Shown piece by piece: positions 1 through 11,672 of a DNA stretch of 64,000 bases. The DNA is taken from positions 26,434,236-26,498,235 of the forward strand of contig NC_080071.1 in the NCBI RefSeq assembly GCF_949987535.1, read 5' to 3'. A program made the translations under genes and the position numbers. The stretch is from Balaenoptera acutorostrata. Its lineage: Eukaryota > Chordata > Mammalia > Artiodactyla > Balaenopteridae. The notes beneath the pieces were generated by a model. That model made no database searches and was not told the origin of the DNA. It worked only from the letters and a program-made list of their open reading frames with translations. Each line of letters starts with the position of its first letter. Within the stretch, counting starts at the first letter, position 1.

Positions 1-170
1 GGGTCAGTGATGGGGGAGGATGTAACTACAAAGAAGAGTTTCTCTGGAAGGATAGAACTGTTCTGTGTCCTGATTGTGGCAGAGCTTTCATGAATCTGTG
101 CATGAGCCAAAATTCCTGGAACTGTACACCCAATTAATGTGAAGTTTACCTATGTTAATCAAAAAAAATG
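1..170 (+). mobile_element. LINE-1 3' end fragment
   Basis: The stretch around 110-165 reads ctggaactgtacaccca and then a weakened form of the L1 3'UTR end, followed by an A-rich tail at 161-168. This is the usual 3' terminus of mammalian L1M elements in sense orientation. The left part runs off the window edge. Divergence suggests an old insertion. Confidence 0.6.
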
Positions 171-2305
171 TTATAGAATGGACTTATTTCCAGACGGCCA
201 CATAATTTTTGACTTGTTCCTTTCTCCATGCCATTTTAAAGTAAAAATATCCATGACAGGAGAAGGAAATTGCACAAGTAAGTAACACATTTATTTCCAT
301 TATCTGTGAACATGCAATGCATTTCTAACAAAACAATGGGCTCTAGAGGCTGAAGGGAGATTGGGCTACAGTATAAACTCCCACAGACACTGCTAGTCAT
401 CTGAACCACATTTTATCTCTTGAGCATTCAAAAGGAAAAATAAAAAGAACATAGTAATAATGTATTTTCCTGATTCTTTGTAGTTACACTTGAAGTGTGA
501 AAGTTCATTTGAGCTTAGAACCTAGCAATACAGAGTTTAGCAACTAAATAACAGGAGATTAACATTCACAAATGGATGCCATTAACCATCCAATCAAAAA
601 AGAAAAGCATATCTGTGGGGAAATTAAAGTTAAGAATCTAAAAAAAAAAAAAAAAAAGTAAAAGACTTGTATTTTTGTAGACCTCACAGTGCTCACTCAG
701 CACAGTGCCTGGCATGTGGGGAACACTCATCATAATTCCGTAAAGTATCACCTAATAAAAAGGAATATCCAACATAAAGCCCACAGACCAAACATGTACC
801 TCTACATCGAAGGCTAAGCTCTAACAATCCACGCATGCAAACACGTGGGAGCATCTGCCAGTAATAAGCGTGGGGGCAGGGAATGATTTAAATGTGGAAA
901 GACTGAGTTCACTTGGGCCAGCACAGCAGGAAAAGGCAAGGGATGGGGGTTATTGAAGTCAAGGGGAGGGTGTATGCTCAGCTTCCTCTGCACCATTCAC
1001 CCGACAACGCTGACTTACTTTCCAAGTAAGGTCCACTGGATGACATGAGGGAGGGCGTTAGAGCATGAATATGTTCAGGAATGTAGGCTACGGGAAACTT
1101 GCAACAAATTAAAGTAAAATTCTGAAATAGTTTTATTTTCATACTAAGAGGTTTCATTCTCGAAATACCAGTATTTTGATATATAAGTATTTTGAAAAGT
1201 CTCTACAATTCTCTTGAGAAACATCCAGTTACATTTACTATCAACAAGTTGGGAATAACATTTAAAAATCAAACTCAAACTTAAAATAAGGGAGTCAGGA
1301 AGGAAAGGGAGGAAAGGAGAAAGGGAAGCAAACAGAGCAATGATTAAGGGAAGACATGATAGATGTCCAAAATCAAATAAGAATCAGACAGTATAATAGT
1401 GCTAAATGATCCATCCCTTTCTGAAGAACAGAAATCACCACTTCAATCAATGACTAAAGGTTGCAATATTGTAGGGAGGGGGGTTCGTTCCCCATGATAA
1501 ACTATCTTAAAGAAGGGAGGAAGGGTAATATCCAAAGGATCAGGAGACATGCACTATGGTCACTAATACTGAAAAGTAATCGCATGGAAAGCGACCCCTG
1601 AACAACTAAAAAAATATTGCCACGCCTCCCCACCCCACATACTACTGGGATCCTGACCTCTACTAATATTTAGTTTTATGAGCAAACAGATTTCTAACTG
1701 AGGCAGCAGAAACTCAACTCCACAGTCCAAGGGCCCTCAAAGAATGGAATTAAAGAAGCTCCTACTGCTGCAAGTTTCTGCCAAGAGCTCCAAGAAGCAC
1801 CAGACACAAAAACACAGGATCTTAAGTTAGGCTCCACTTCCATACCCAAAAGAGTGCTTTCCTGAAAAGATCAAGGTATGGAAAAGGGGTTTGGAAAAGA
1901 GAGAGAAACGTCCACCTATTTGTCCATTTGTCCGTCCCTCTTTTGTAGAACCCAGAAAATAACCTGCCCTCCAAAACCCCATACTTAAATTGCAATATGA
2001 AAGGTAATAACCACATGAGGCTGGCAAGGTGGCCCCCCACTCAGTGAGCGCACCCTCTCTTCCCACAGCATGACTCCAGCACCACACACAGAGTCTCTGA
2101 CCCACAAACTGAGTGTTGTCCTCTGTGCCTATCCATGTTTTAAATGCCAATAAAAATTAACTTCTGTTTCTTTTAAAATTACATATTAACAATGTTCTAA
2201 TACTTTCTTTCTCACACCAGTGAGTCATTTCCTACTCCCCCCTCCTCTAGAGATTCCACTGATTTGGAAGATGGTGATGCACTAAAATGGCTAAGGGGCA
2301 AAGAT
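171..2305. other. AT-rich non-coding DNA, no gene seen
   Basis: No exon-like or RNA gene signal was found. It holds an A-run near 641-656, a short L2/MIR-like tail near 695-760 (tgcctggcatgtgggga) and purine-rich patches near 1,290-1,340. Short open frames on the minus strand at 814-996 and 1,822-2,150 show no recognisable protein and are treated as chance. Confidence 0.6.
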
Positions 2306-2309
2306 GCAG

Positions 2310-3245
2310 ATTTTTCCACATTAAATTTTTTAATCAACAGACTTTTTTAAAGAACAATTTTAGGTTTATAGAAAAATTGATCAGACAGGTCAAAGAGTTC
2401 TCATATACCCTGGTGCCCCTCCCCTCTCCCATATTCCCCTGTTATTTACATCTTGTATTAGTGTGGTACATTTGTTACAATTGATGAACCAATACTGATA
2501 ATTATTAATTAAAGTCTGTAGTTTACTTTAGGGTTCACTCTTTGTGTTGTACAGTTCAACGGGTTTCAAAAAATATAATGACATGTGTCCATCATTACTA
2601 CATCATACAGAATAGTTTCACTACCCTGAAAATCCCATGTTCCACTTATTCGTTCCTCCTTCCCCTGTCCCTGACGTCTAGCAACTGATTTTTTTTTTTT
2701 TTTTTTTTTACTGTCTCCATTGTTTTGCCTTTTTCAGAATGTTGTGTAGTTGGAATAATACAGTGTGTATTTTCAGGCTGGCTTCTCTCACTTAGCAATT
2801 TACATTTAAGTTTCCTCCATGTCTGTTCACGGCTTGATAACTCATTTATTTTCATCCTTGAATAAAGTTTCAGTGCATGGGTATACCAGTTTGTTTATCC
2901 ATTCACTTGTTGAAAGAAATCTTGTTTGCTTCCAAATTTTGGCATCTATGAATAAAGCTGATACGAACAATCATGTGAATGTTTTTGTGTAGATATAAGG
3001 TTTCAATTCATTTTGAAACTTATACATACCAAGGAGTGTGATGACTGGATTGTATAGTTAAGAATATGTTTCGTTTTGTAAGAAACTGCCCACCTGTCTT
3101 CCAAAGTGGCTGTGCTATTTTGCATTCCCACCAGCAATGAATGAGAGTTCCTATTGCTCTATATCCTTGACAGCATTTGGTGCTGTCAGTGTTTTGAATT
3201 TTAATGGTTCTAACAGGTGTATGTATATTAACTTTCACATCCAGA
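2310..3245 (-). mobile_element. LINE-1 (L1M type), end of ORF2 plus 3'UTR, minus strand
   Basis: Read on the minus strand, 3,020-3,240 encodes a broken piece of the L1 ORF2 protein C-terminus with the hallmark HCWWECKIAQPLWKT. The 3'UTR follows down to about 2,310, with the old L1M block near 2,370-2,560. Frames are broken, so it is a dead 5'-truncated copy. A run of 21 T at 2,689-2,709 interrupts the body and may be a replication-slippage expansion. Confidence 0.8.
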
Positions 3246-3721
3246 TAACTTCCTAAACCTTTTCATTTGGTTTTAAATGTTTTCCCTTGATTATCTTAGG
3301 TGTTAGATAGCTTACTTACCAAAGGGGGGGGGGGGGGCGGGAAGAAAGAAAAAAGGGAGGGGAAAAAAGTACACTCCTTTGAAATTTGTATACCTCTCAT
3401 TGCCATATCTGATTTAATGGCACTATCTAGAACTTTCAGGGAAAAAGTTGATGATGTATAGTATTGATGATGACAGGCATCTTTGACTCATTCTTGATTT
3501 CAATGATAAAGCTAATATTTCATCATTAACTAGAACATTTTCTATTAGCTTAACATACATATTGTTTAATCTATATCCCTCTAAGTTTTTAATTTTCCAT
3601 CATCTTTTGAGAAGAGCTATTCAGTGGCGGAAGGGCCAGAGTCAATGCTTTATCTCTTTTGAGGACATAATTATATACAACTATAAAGCAGAAGTTATAA
3701 AGACACACACTTCACTTCCAT
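3246..3721. other. Unique non-coding DNA with a poly-G run
   Basis: No repeat or exon was recognised. The notable item is a run of 14 G at 3,324-3,337 followed by cgg and a purine tract. Confidence 0.5.
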
Positions 3722-3737
3722 AAAGAATATTATTCTG

Positions 3738-4043
3738 GGGCTTCCCTGGTGGCACAGTGGTTAAGAATCTGACTGCCAATGCAGGGGACACGGATTCGAG
3801 CCCTGGTCTGGGAAGATCCCACATGCCGTGGAGCAACTAAGCCCGTGCACCACAACTACTGAGCCTGCGCGTCTGGAGCCTGTGCTCCGCAACAAGAGAG
3901 GCCGCGACAGTGAGAGGCCCGCACACCGCGACGAAGAGTGGCCCCCGCTCACCGCAACTAGAGAAAGCCTGCACACAGAAACGAAGACCCAACACAGCCA
4001 AAAATTAATTAATTAATTAATTAATTAATTAATTTTTTTTTAA
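3738..4043 (+). mobile_element. CHR-type tRNA-derived SINE, type A, plus strand
   Basis: The head is gggcttccctggtggcacag, with a pol III A box (TGGCACAGTGG) and B box (GGATTCGAGCC, a variant of GGTTCGAGCC). It ends in an (AATT)n tail instead of the usual (AAATA)n. Perfect 16 bp target-site duplications, aaagaatattattctg, lie at 3,722-3,737 and 4,044-4,059. The perfect duplication implies a fairly recent L1-driven insertion. Confidence 0.95.
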
Positions 4044-4059
4044 AAAGAATATTATTCTG

Positions 4060-5455
4060 TCTGAGCTGTCCAATTATACTACCTAATCTTTCCCAATCTT
4101 TTATTTCCTTTCAAGGTTTTCACCATATTAGTGTAATATTAATGTTTTATTTATATATTTTACTCAATTTAACTTCTTTTATTTTAAGCAATAACATATC
4201 AAACTCATGAACTGATAGGTATTATTTTCTAATATAGAATAAAAATGACCATTAAAAGGAAAAAATCACATCCTCTCAAAAACAGTTTGTTACAGTATTG
4301 AGAAGTATTGATAGACCAGGCACCTTTCCAGTCAGGAGCCCTCTCTTACTGACCTTTGTCTCCCTAGCTTCTAACACAGTGGCTGGTCCTGAGCAGGCGC
4401 TCAGTAAACATTCACAGGATGAATGGACAACCATGAGGTCAAGGACATTCATTGGCTCAGAAGGATGTGCACCTCTTGCCTTGGAGTCATTTTAGCATGA
4501 GAGAGAAGATAAAACTGGGAAATAAGGCAAGGGAGATGACCTCCAAGAAGTCTAAGATAAGCATTTCAGTTTGTAAGGAGAAATAAGAGTGAGTTCCCAG
4601 GGATGGGTAATGACCAGCTAACTTTTGCACCACGAAACTGAGTTTGACACCTAGGTCTGCCACTTATAAACTATGCCACCTTGAACATGATTTTCCCTTG
4701 ATGTATTAGTGTGAGATATAGCTTTATACTAGTAAGCCATTTTTGAATTCCTGTAATAATCATACTTAGTGACAGATAAATTTATCTTATTAAATATTAT
4801 TTTATTTTGCATCTTTACAGCTATACTCATAAGAGAGGTTTCTTTCATTCTGTGGGATTTCTTTGTAGAATGTTAGTCGAGATGTGTTCACTACGTAAAA
4901 ATAAACTCAGAAACTTCATAGTTTTTTCTATGCTCTGTAAATCTTTAAAGACAGTTATCTCTTCCTTAAAAGACCAAATAAGCTTGCCTCCCTGACTAAC
5001 CCCAGAGCCTTTTGGAGGATAGCCCTCTGATAACATTTTTCATATTTTTTTCTACAATACTTTGATTCAACAGCTCTAATTCTTGATTAAAAATTTACAT
5101 ATTTTCTAGATAGTCATCCATTTCACCTGGAATTTCTAACCTACTACCGTATCTATTATATGTAACTTAAAAACTCTTGGAATCTATTATAATATTTTTG
5201 TTCTTTTCATTAAATTTGCAGGAGAGCTGTGTCACCCTCCCCCCCCACACAAAAACCTACATAGTTTTTCAATTCTGTGCTTCTTAAATCATTAATTCCT
5301 ACTTATTTATGCATTATTTACTTCCTCCTGCTTTCATTTGTTCTGTTTTAGCATCATGAGTTAAAGTTCTTACTTCATGTTCTCACATTTTCCAGTTTAA
5401 TAATGAAAATGTATGAAAATACATTTTCAGTATGATACAGTATAAAATACAGTAT
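4060..5455. other. Non-coding DNA with old MIR/L2 relics
   Basis: A MIR/L2-like tail lies near 4,355-4,425 (ctcagtaaacattcacagga) and a MIR core in plus orientation near 4,595-4,700 (ctgccacttataaactatg). The remainder is AT-rich with no exon signal. Confidence 0.55.
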
Positions 5456-5468
5456 GAAAATACATATG

Positions 5469-5781
5469 TGGGGCTTCCCTGGTGGCGCAGTGGTTAAGAA
5501 TCCGCCTGCCAATGCAGGGGACACGGGTTCGAGCCCTGGTCTGGGAAGATCCCACATGCCGTGGAGCAGCTAGGCCCATGCACCACAACTACTGAGCCTG
5601 TGCACCTGGAGCCCGTGCTCCACAACAGGAGAAGCTGCTGCAATGAGAAGTCCGCACATCGCAACGAAGAGTAGTCCCCACTCTCAGCAACTAGAGAAAA
5701 CCCGTGTGCAGCAGCGAAGACCCAATGCAGCCAAAAATTAAATAAATGAATGAATAAATAAATTTATTTAAAAAAAAAAAA
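5469..5781 (+). mobile_element. CHR-type SINE, type A, plus strand
   Basis: The head is gggcttccctggtggcgcag, the B box is GGTTCGAGCCC, and the tail is (AATG/AATA)n plus an A-run. Perfect 13 bp duplications gaaaatacatatg lie at 5,456-5,468 and 5,782-5,794. Confidence 0.95.
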
Positions 5782-5794
5782 GAAAATACATATG

Positions 5795-7971
5795 CGTTTG
5801 CTTCTGAATATAGCTTACTATTATATTAGCATTGTTTTCTTAATAGTCTATAGCTGTTATTTTGATTTCTTCTTTGTTACCCTAAGAGCTTATGAGAATT
5901 TTATTATTATTTCCATGTTGTTAAGCGGTCTTTGTTTGAGCTTTACTTTAAATAATATCTTTGGGTTGAAGAATGTCTCTGTACAGCTCATACTTATGGA
6001 AATAAACTAGGTTTTCCTTCTGGCCCAGTCTATAATTACTTTTACAACCTTCTTAAATATAAAAAGCACATTTTATAATACCTTAGTTTGATGCCTTACG
6101 GTCTCTCTTGGTAAATATTATTTTCGATGCTCTATGCTGCTGGATGACATAACACTTTAGGGGCTTACCAGTATGGATGGGCCCTCATGGTAAGGTCTGC
6201 AGAGTCCTTGAATCTAGTTCTAATAGTTTTTCTGCCTCTTTCTTTCAGTCATCACAACTTGCTGTTAGTGTGTCACACTTGTAGCAGTCTATCTCCACTA
6301 TTCTAAATCACTACTTCTAGCATCTGCCTTTGCTTTTGAAATCAAATAGTACCATCTGACCTTTGAGGAAAATGCTTGACCTTTGTGACATATGCTTTAG
6401 CTACTCTGACCTCATGTTATTTACTTGCTTCCTTGTTCTCAGTTTAGTTTTCCAAAGTACAGTGTAAGTTTAACCAATATTTAAAGATTAGTAAAATACT
6501 TTAAAGTATTTATGTACTTTATTGTTAAGGATTTTTAAGGTATTTAAATACACTGAAACAATAAAATACTACCCACTATTTTTTTTTAATTTGTGTTAAG
6601 TATAGAGCACAAAAGTCCACAGTATTTTTAAAGTGTAGTATTTTCTATATCACCGCCTTTGAAAGAGACTATCACTAAGTGAAATTGTTTCAACCAGAAA
6701 TAGTTGGTTTGTTGCCCCACTCATATAGTCTTAAAAAGAAAGAACAATGTTTCTTTTTATAGCTAAACAATGTGGTACTTTCTACAACGTTCACTAAATA
6801 GTCTCAATGTACCTACGTTAGAGAACAGCACTACACCATACTTATAATTCTTTAATCATCAGACTACATCACCCTCAAAAAATAATACATTAAGTAGCTC
6901 ATATTCTCATCTTGTCTAAAACAGTGTTTTGTTGACTTAGTGAATAAATTCCATCATTTCAATTGGATCTGAATAAAATTTACACTTGATGAATTTCAAG
7001 AAAAGAACCTTCAGCAATCTCCTCTCACATTCCTATAGAAACCACAAAGTTGAAAGATATATGCAGTTTATGTATTTTAATATTCTGGTAGGTATGTTTA
7101 ATAACATTCATATAAACCATGTGGTATAAAAACCCATGTACAGAGGAAATAAATATTTACTATTAAATAACAAATCTGATGATGAATTATTCCTACATTA
7201 TATAATAAAATTTCCCTAGACAGCAAAATTCTTGCTCCTGAGAAGGTCATGCTGGGGATCCCTATTCTTCACCCATATGATCAGAAGATTAATATAAAAC
7301 TAATTTTGTGGTCTAAAATTCTAAGGGATTAGTTGCCCTAAGTAAATGTAAAATACTTCAAAATTACAGAATTGTTCTTTCAAAAATTAATAGCCAATTC
7401 TCAGCGTATTGAGAAATGACAAGATGACATTTGACCTCTAAGTTATCAATTACTAAGGACTTTATCAGTTAGTAAATTTCATATTTGGGGCTTTAAAGAA
7501 CATAAGTAGTGGCAAAACAAACTTGCAACTCTTTTATTGAGATCTGTCACTTATTATCAACTTTATACAGTAACGTACTGATGTATTTATAATAGAGAGG
7601 ACACAGCATATTCCTAGATTGTTATATGACTGAACTTCAATGATATATACAATTTTTTAAGAACCTGAGTAACTCATCCAATTAAAGACTATCATAATCA
7701 TTCTCATTAAATATACTACAAAATTATTTATTACTTTTGAAACCCCTCGAGTCAGCATCTTTCTAGTACTATGAGTTGCTCTGATCATGATATACAAACT
7801 TTCAAACATAGGTACCTTTACACACTTCAGCTCAAAATTTCATGCAATAAATATATTCACATGACATTCATATCATACACAATTCTAGCAACATTCACTT
7901 AAACTCTCTAGTAAACAATGTTAACAAAAAAGTTGAGTCTTTAAAATAAATGCCAAATATTTCATTAAAAA
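5795..7971. other. AT-rich non-coding DNA, nothing recognised
   Basis: No splice-bounded open frame, RNA gene or recognisable repeat was seen. Composition is strongly AT-rich, like deep intron or intergenic DNA. Confidence 0.5.
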
Positions 7972-7982
7972 TCATCTATCTT

Positions 7983-8300
7983 GGGCTTCCCTGGTGGCGC
8001 AGTGGTTGAGAATCTGCCTGCCAATGCAGGGGACACGGGTTCGAGCCCTGGTCTGGGAAGATCCCACATGCCGCGGAGCAACTGGGCCCGTGAGCCACAA
8101 TCACTGAGCCTGCGCGTCTGGAGCCTGTGCTCCCAACAAGAGAGGCCGCGACAGTGAGAGGCCCACGCACTGCGAGGAAGGGTGGCCCCCGCTCGCCGCA
8201 ACTAGAGAAAGCCCTCGCACAGAAGCGAAGACCCAACAAAGCCAAAGATAAATAAATAGATTAATTAATAAAATTGTGCAATCTTAAAAAAAAAAAAAAA
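7983..8300 (+). mobile_element. CHR-type SINE, type A, plus strand
   Basis: It starts gggcttccctggtggcgcag, carries both pol III box motifs and ends in an A-run. The duplication tcatctatctt, preceded by A residues on both sides, lies at 7,972-7,982 and 8,301-8,311. The minus strand of this copy is open for about 89 codons, a property of the SINE and not a gene. Confidence 0.95.
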
Positions 8301-8311
8301 TCATCTATCTT

Positions 8312-8713
8312 ATTTTGAGATGTTCAGAAAATTTTAGTTATCTCAGAAAAAGTAAAATAATCAAATTTATGTCACTAGATATAGCTTCCCATGTACAAAA
8401 GATAAAAATATGGTTGGATATGGAAAATGAATTACTCATTTTTATAGATTTCAACATAAATCTATGTCACCTTCTAATCATAAGTTTTTTGTTACCTATA
8501 CTTCTAATGAAAATAAACATATTTTTGGATGCTTGCCTATGGAATATTTTCCTTTTCTGATATTTGAAATGGATTCGATTCGAGATCTTCTTTCTGAAGA
8601 GATTTGAAAATTGAATTTGGGGTGGGGAGCAGTTCATGTTCCAAAAATGTAGGAATGCCATATATCATATTTCCAGAGCAAATATTTATCAGGAAAATTT
8701 GTTTTTAAAAAAG
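8312..8713. other. Non-coding DNA between two SINEs
   Basis: AT-rich sequence with no repeat recognised. The open frame at 8,315-8,560 has a composition typical of random AT-rich DNA and no recognisable motif. Confidence 0.45.
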
Positions 8714-8723
8714 CTTGATTTCT

Positions 8724-9071
8724 GGGACTTCCCCGGTGGCACGGTGGTTAAGAATCCGCCTGCCAATGCAGGGGACAGGGGTTCGAGCCCTGGTCCAGGA
8801 AGATCCCACATGCTGCGGAGCAACTAAGCCCGTGAGCCACAACTACTGAGTCTGCGAGCCACAACTACTGAAGCCCGCGTGCCTAGAGCCCGCGCGCCTA
8901 GAGCCCGCGCTCCACAACAAAGAGAAGCCACCACAATGAGAAGCCCACGCACTGCAATGAAGAGTAGCCCCTGCTCTCGCAACTAGAGGAAGCCCGCGCA
9001 CAGCAACAAAGACCCGATGCAGCCAAAAATAAGTAAATAAATAAATAAATATTTTTTAAAAAACCAAAAAA
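8724..9071 (+). mobile_element. CHR-type SINE, type B with expanded internal repeat
   Basis: The head is gggacttccccggtggcacg, differing from type A at gggActt and followed by GGTTAAGAATCCG. The middle carries two copies of gagccacaactactga and repeated cgcgYgcctagagcc units near 8,835-8,910, making it longer than type A. The duplication cttgatttct lies at 8,714-8,723 and 9,072-9,081. Confidence 0.92.
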
Positions 9072-9109
9072 CTTGATTTCTAAAAATCCAAGTTATATAA
9101 TCTAAAAGC

Positions 9110-9850
9110 AATTATGTAAAGAATCATGTGCCATATAAGAGTTAAATAATGACACAGCAATGCAACTGAATATGATGTAGATATTAAAATTTTGATGAAG
9201 ACTGTAGCAATATAGAAGTATTTATGACTGTAATAAAAATACAGAATCTAGAATTTTAAAGCAGTTAAAGGAAACACCTAAAATCAAAATATTTGACTTT
9301 TTGGATGGTAACATTGAAGTTAATTTTTTATTGTTATCTATGCCATGAACAGATTTTAAAAATTAATAATTCTCCAAATCACCAAAGCTCAAAATTCTTA
9401 TTGTTGAATTTTATTCAGGTCCCTAAATGGAATTCAGATATCAGAGATGTGGTTCACAGTGGGAGCTTTAAAAGAATAAAACTATCCTAAACAAGAGTTA
9501 TTTGAAAAGAAATATAAAGAAAAATAAAGAAATATGTGAAAAGCATATACCAATTAAGTAAAATATAAAAGCATTCAATATATTGCTTATACTTATATAA
9601 GTATAAAAATTAGATCAGAAATACACACAGCATTATGTGGTATTGGTCACTTCTAGAAGGTGACTAGAACAGGAGTGGTGGTTAAAGGGGACTTTAGCTT
9701 TATCAGCAATGTTTGCTGTCTTAAAAAAAGATGATAAAATTTTAAAATGCTAAATGATTTCTGGGTGGTGAAAATTTGAATACGTTTTGTAACTTCTAAA
9801 GTTTATCTGTGCTTAACTTTTCAAAACAAAATACAGAGAGCAAAAGAACA
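9110..9850 (+). mobile_element. Possible old, broken LINE-1 3' sequence
   Basis: The pieces at about 9,120-9,270 and 9,540-9,850 resemble the far 3' ends of old L1ME/L1MC elements: cagcaatgcaactgaatatg, then a region ending gataaaattttaaaatgct and a ggtggt block. The middle (9,280-9,500) is not recognised. The call rests on weak similarity. Confidence 0.3.
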
Positions 9851-10590
9851 TAAAATCCTTTAAACATCTGAACAGTATTATGTTAAAGTCACTTATTGAA
9901 TCAGGAAGCTGCCATGACTTGAGGAAGGAATTACCAAGTGTATATTTCATGTCAATGTCAAACTCATGGACTTTCCTGCCATACCACAACATTTAGGTAT
10001 GGGGACCACAGAATTTCACAAGATGATAGAGAAACTTAAAAGTCTCAAGTTATCAACCATACATTTTGGGACAATACGTTTAATTTCATACAAAGCAAGA
10101 AAGTGTGGAGAAAGGAGAATAATATCTTTTCAATTCTAAAAAAGAGAAGCAAATATGTAAAAATTTTTATGCAAGTATTCATTAGTTGTAACAATTCTCT
10201 GAAGTTGGTATCATCATCATCCCATTTCTCAGATGAGAAAAAAATGAGACACGGAATGCAAATAACTTCCAGAGTCACAGGTTTATAAGCACAGAACGAG
10301 AATGCAAACAACCCATCTGTCTCACCACCAAGCCAATACGTTTGCTACCACACCAACCTCCTGTTAGATCAAAACATCTCTCCCAGGGGTATTATGAAAA
10401 GATCTTCAAACTAGCAGACAGAAACTCAGTGCCTGGCTTCAGCTTTGCTCCCAAAGAGCTCTATGACCCTAAACTAATCATTGTGTACCTTAATTTCCTC
10501 ACACATAGAAATGTGTAATGGTGGACATAAAACCCTATGTTGTCAATTCTAATCCACACTTTTTTTCACTTTTTAACCAGTGTGAACTGT
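9851..10590. other. Non-coding DNA with an antisense MIR
   Basis: A MIR in minus orientation covers about 10,170-10,330 (cccatttctcagatgagaaa, then a degraded aacttccagagtcacaggtt). Nothing else was recognised. Confidence 0.55.
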
Positions 10591-10975
10591 AGTTGTGTCT
10601 TACACTCATTGGCATCTTAAACTTGCTGTTGGCCAGGTGACAGTCATGCTGCAGGAACGTCCACATGTGGTTCCAGGTATCCATGCTGCCATCAACCCCA
10701 GGGAATTATGTGCACTGTTGCGGCTACCCAGTTGGTACTGCCAACCAAGCAAAACAACAGGAGGAAAAGAAACTACCAAAGCTCTTGGAGAAGATGAAGA
10801 TATTTGAAAGTAACAAACAGCTGATGAGACCAATGACTTAATGCATCCAACAAGACTAACATACAGGCTTCAAGCATCAATTTGTGAGAAAGTTCCTACT
10901 GACTTTGAACAGAAGTTGCTTAACTTCCAGTGACGGTATACTCAATTGAGGAAAAAACAAAACCTAGAGTTAGTC
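10591..10975 (+). pseudogene. Degraded coding-like relic, 3' part similar to Tigger/pogo transposase
   Basis: From 10,841 the plus strand reads MHPTRLTYRLQASICEK, then VPTDFEQKLLNFQ, a stop, and RYTQLRKKQNLEL. The spacing and wording (KxPxDFExKLLNFQ followed by LRKxxN) match, as far as I recall the family, the segment between the DNA-binding and catalytic parts of pogo/Tigger-type transposases and their domesticated relatives. Upstream, 10,638-10,838 is open in another frame and ends KLLEKMKIFESNKQLMRPMT before a stop. I do not recognise that part, so it may belong to something else. Frames are broken, so this is not a working gene. A SINE inserted directly downstream at 10,994. Confidence 0.35.
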
Positions 10976-10993
10976 AAATAAGAAAATGGTAGC

Positions 10994-11195
10994 TGTGGGG
11001 ACTTCCCTGGTGGCACAGTGGTTAAGACTCCATGCTCCCACGGTGGGGGGGCCTGGGTTCAATCCCTCGTCAGGGAACTAGATCCCACATGCATGCCGCA
11101 ACTAAGAGTTCACATGCCACAACCAAGGAGCCCGCCTGCCTCAACTAAGACCCGGCACAACCAAATAAATAAATAAATAAATATTTTTTAAAAAA
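10994..11195 (+). mobile_element. Short older CHR/Bov-tA-like SINE, plus strand
   Basis: A tRNA-derived head (gggacttccctggtggcaca) leads to a B-box-like ggttcaatccc and a short body, ending in (AAAT)n. It is only about 200 bp, lacking part of the long CHR middle. Perfect 13 bp duplications agaaaatggtagc lie at 10,981-10,993 and 11,196-11,208. Confidence 0.9.
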
Positions 11196-11589
11196 AGAAA
11201 ATGGTAGCCAAAACTTATGTAACAGACAATAATCAACTTGAAAGAAAATCCCAGGAGCAATAGTAGAACACATTTCCAGAAGTGCTGTATCATCTTCCAC
11301 GCTCTTGATTGCAGAGGACAAGACTGAGTAAAATAACAGTCACTGACAACTCTGAGTCCAAAAGAAGAATCAGACTGAGAATATGAATAAGTTTAAGAAA
11401 AAAATGTTTAATTCTTTTGTTTATATGTTCCTTTTTATGATTGCACAAAAATAATATAATTAAATGTGTCAAACTTAAAATCCCTTTCAACTTCATTAAA
11501 TATAATATAAAAACTAAGTGGTAATACATTGTGTAAGGAATTTTTCTATATTTCAGTTTTGATGGTGGTTGGGATGGTGTGTTATGACT

Positions 11590-11672
11590 GCCTTTGTTTG
11601 TCAAAACTGGCAGCACTAAACATTAAACTAAGTAAATTTTACCATACATAAATTATGCCTCAATAAAAAAAA
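11590..11672 (+). mobile_element. LINE-1 3' end fragment
   Basis: The text aagtaaattttaccatacat, then aaattatgcctcaataaaa, is the typical terminal segment of an L1M 3'UTR with its AATAAA signal. The 5' limit is not clear. The minus-strand open frame at 11,290-11,616 lies just beside it and has no recognisable product. Confidence 0.65.

Noticed and set aside
8724..8830. tRNA-like sequences with A and B boxes
   Set aside because: These are SINE heads, present in every CHR copy; no free-standing tRNA gene with a complete cloverleaf and its own ends was seen.
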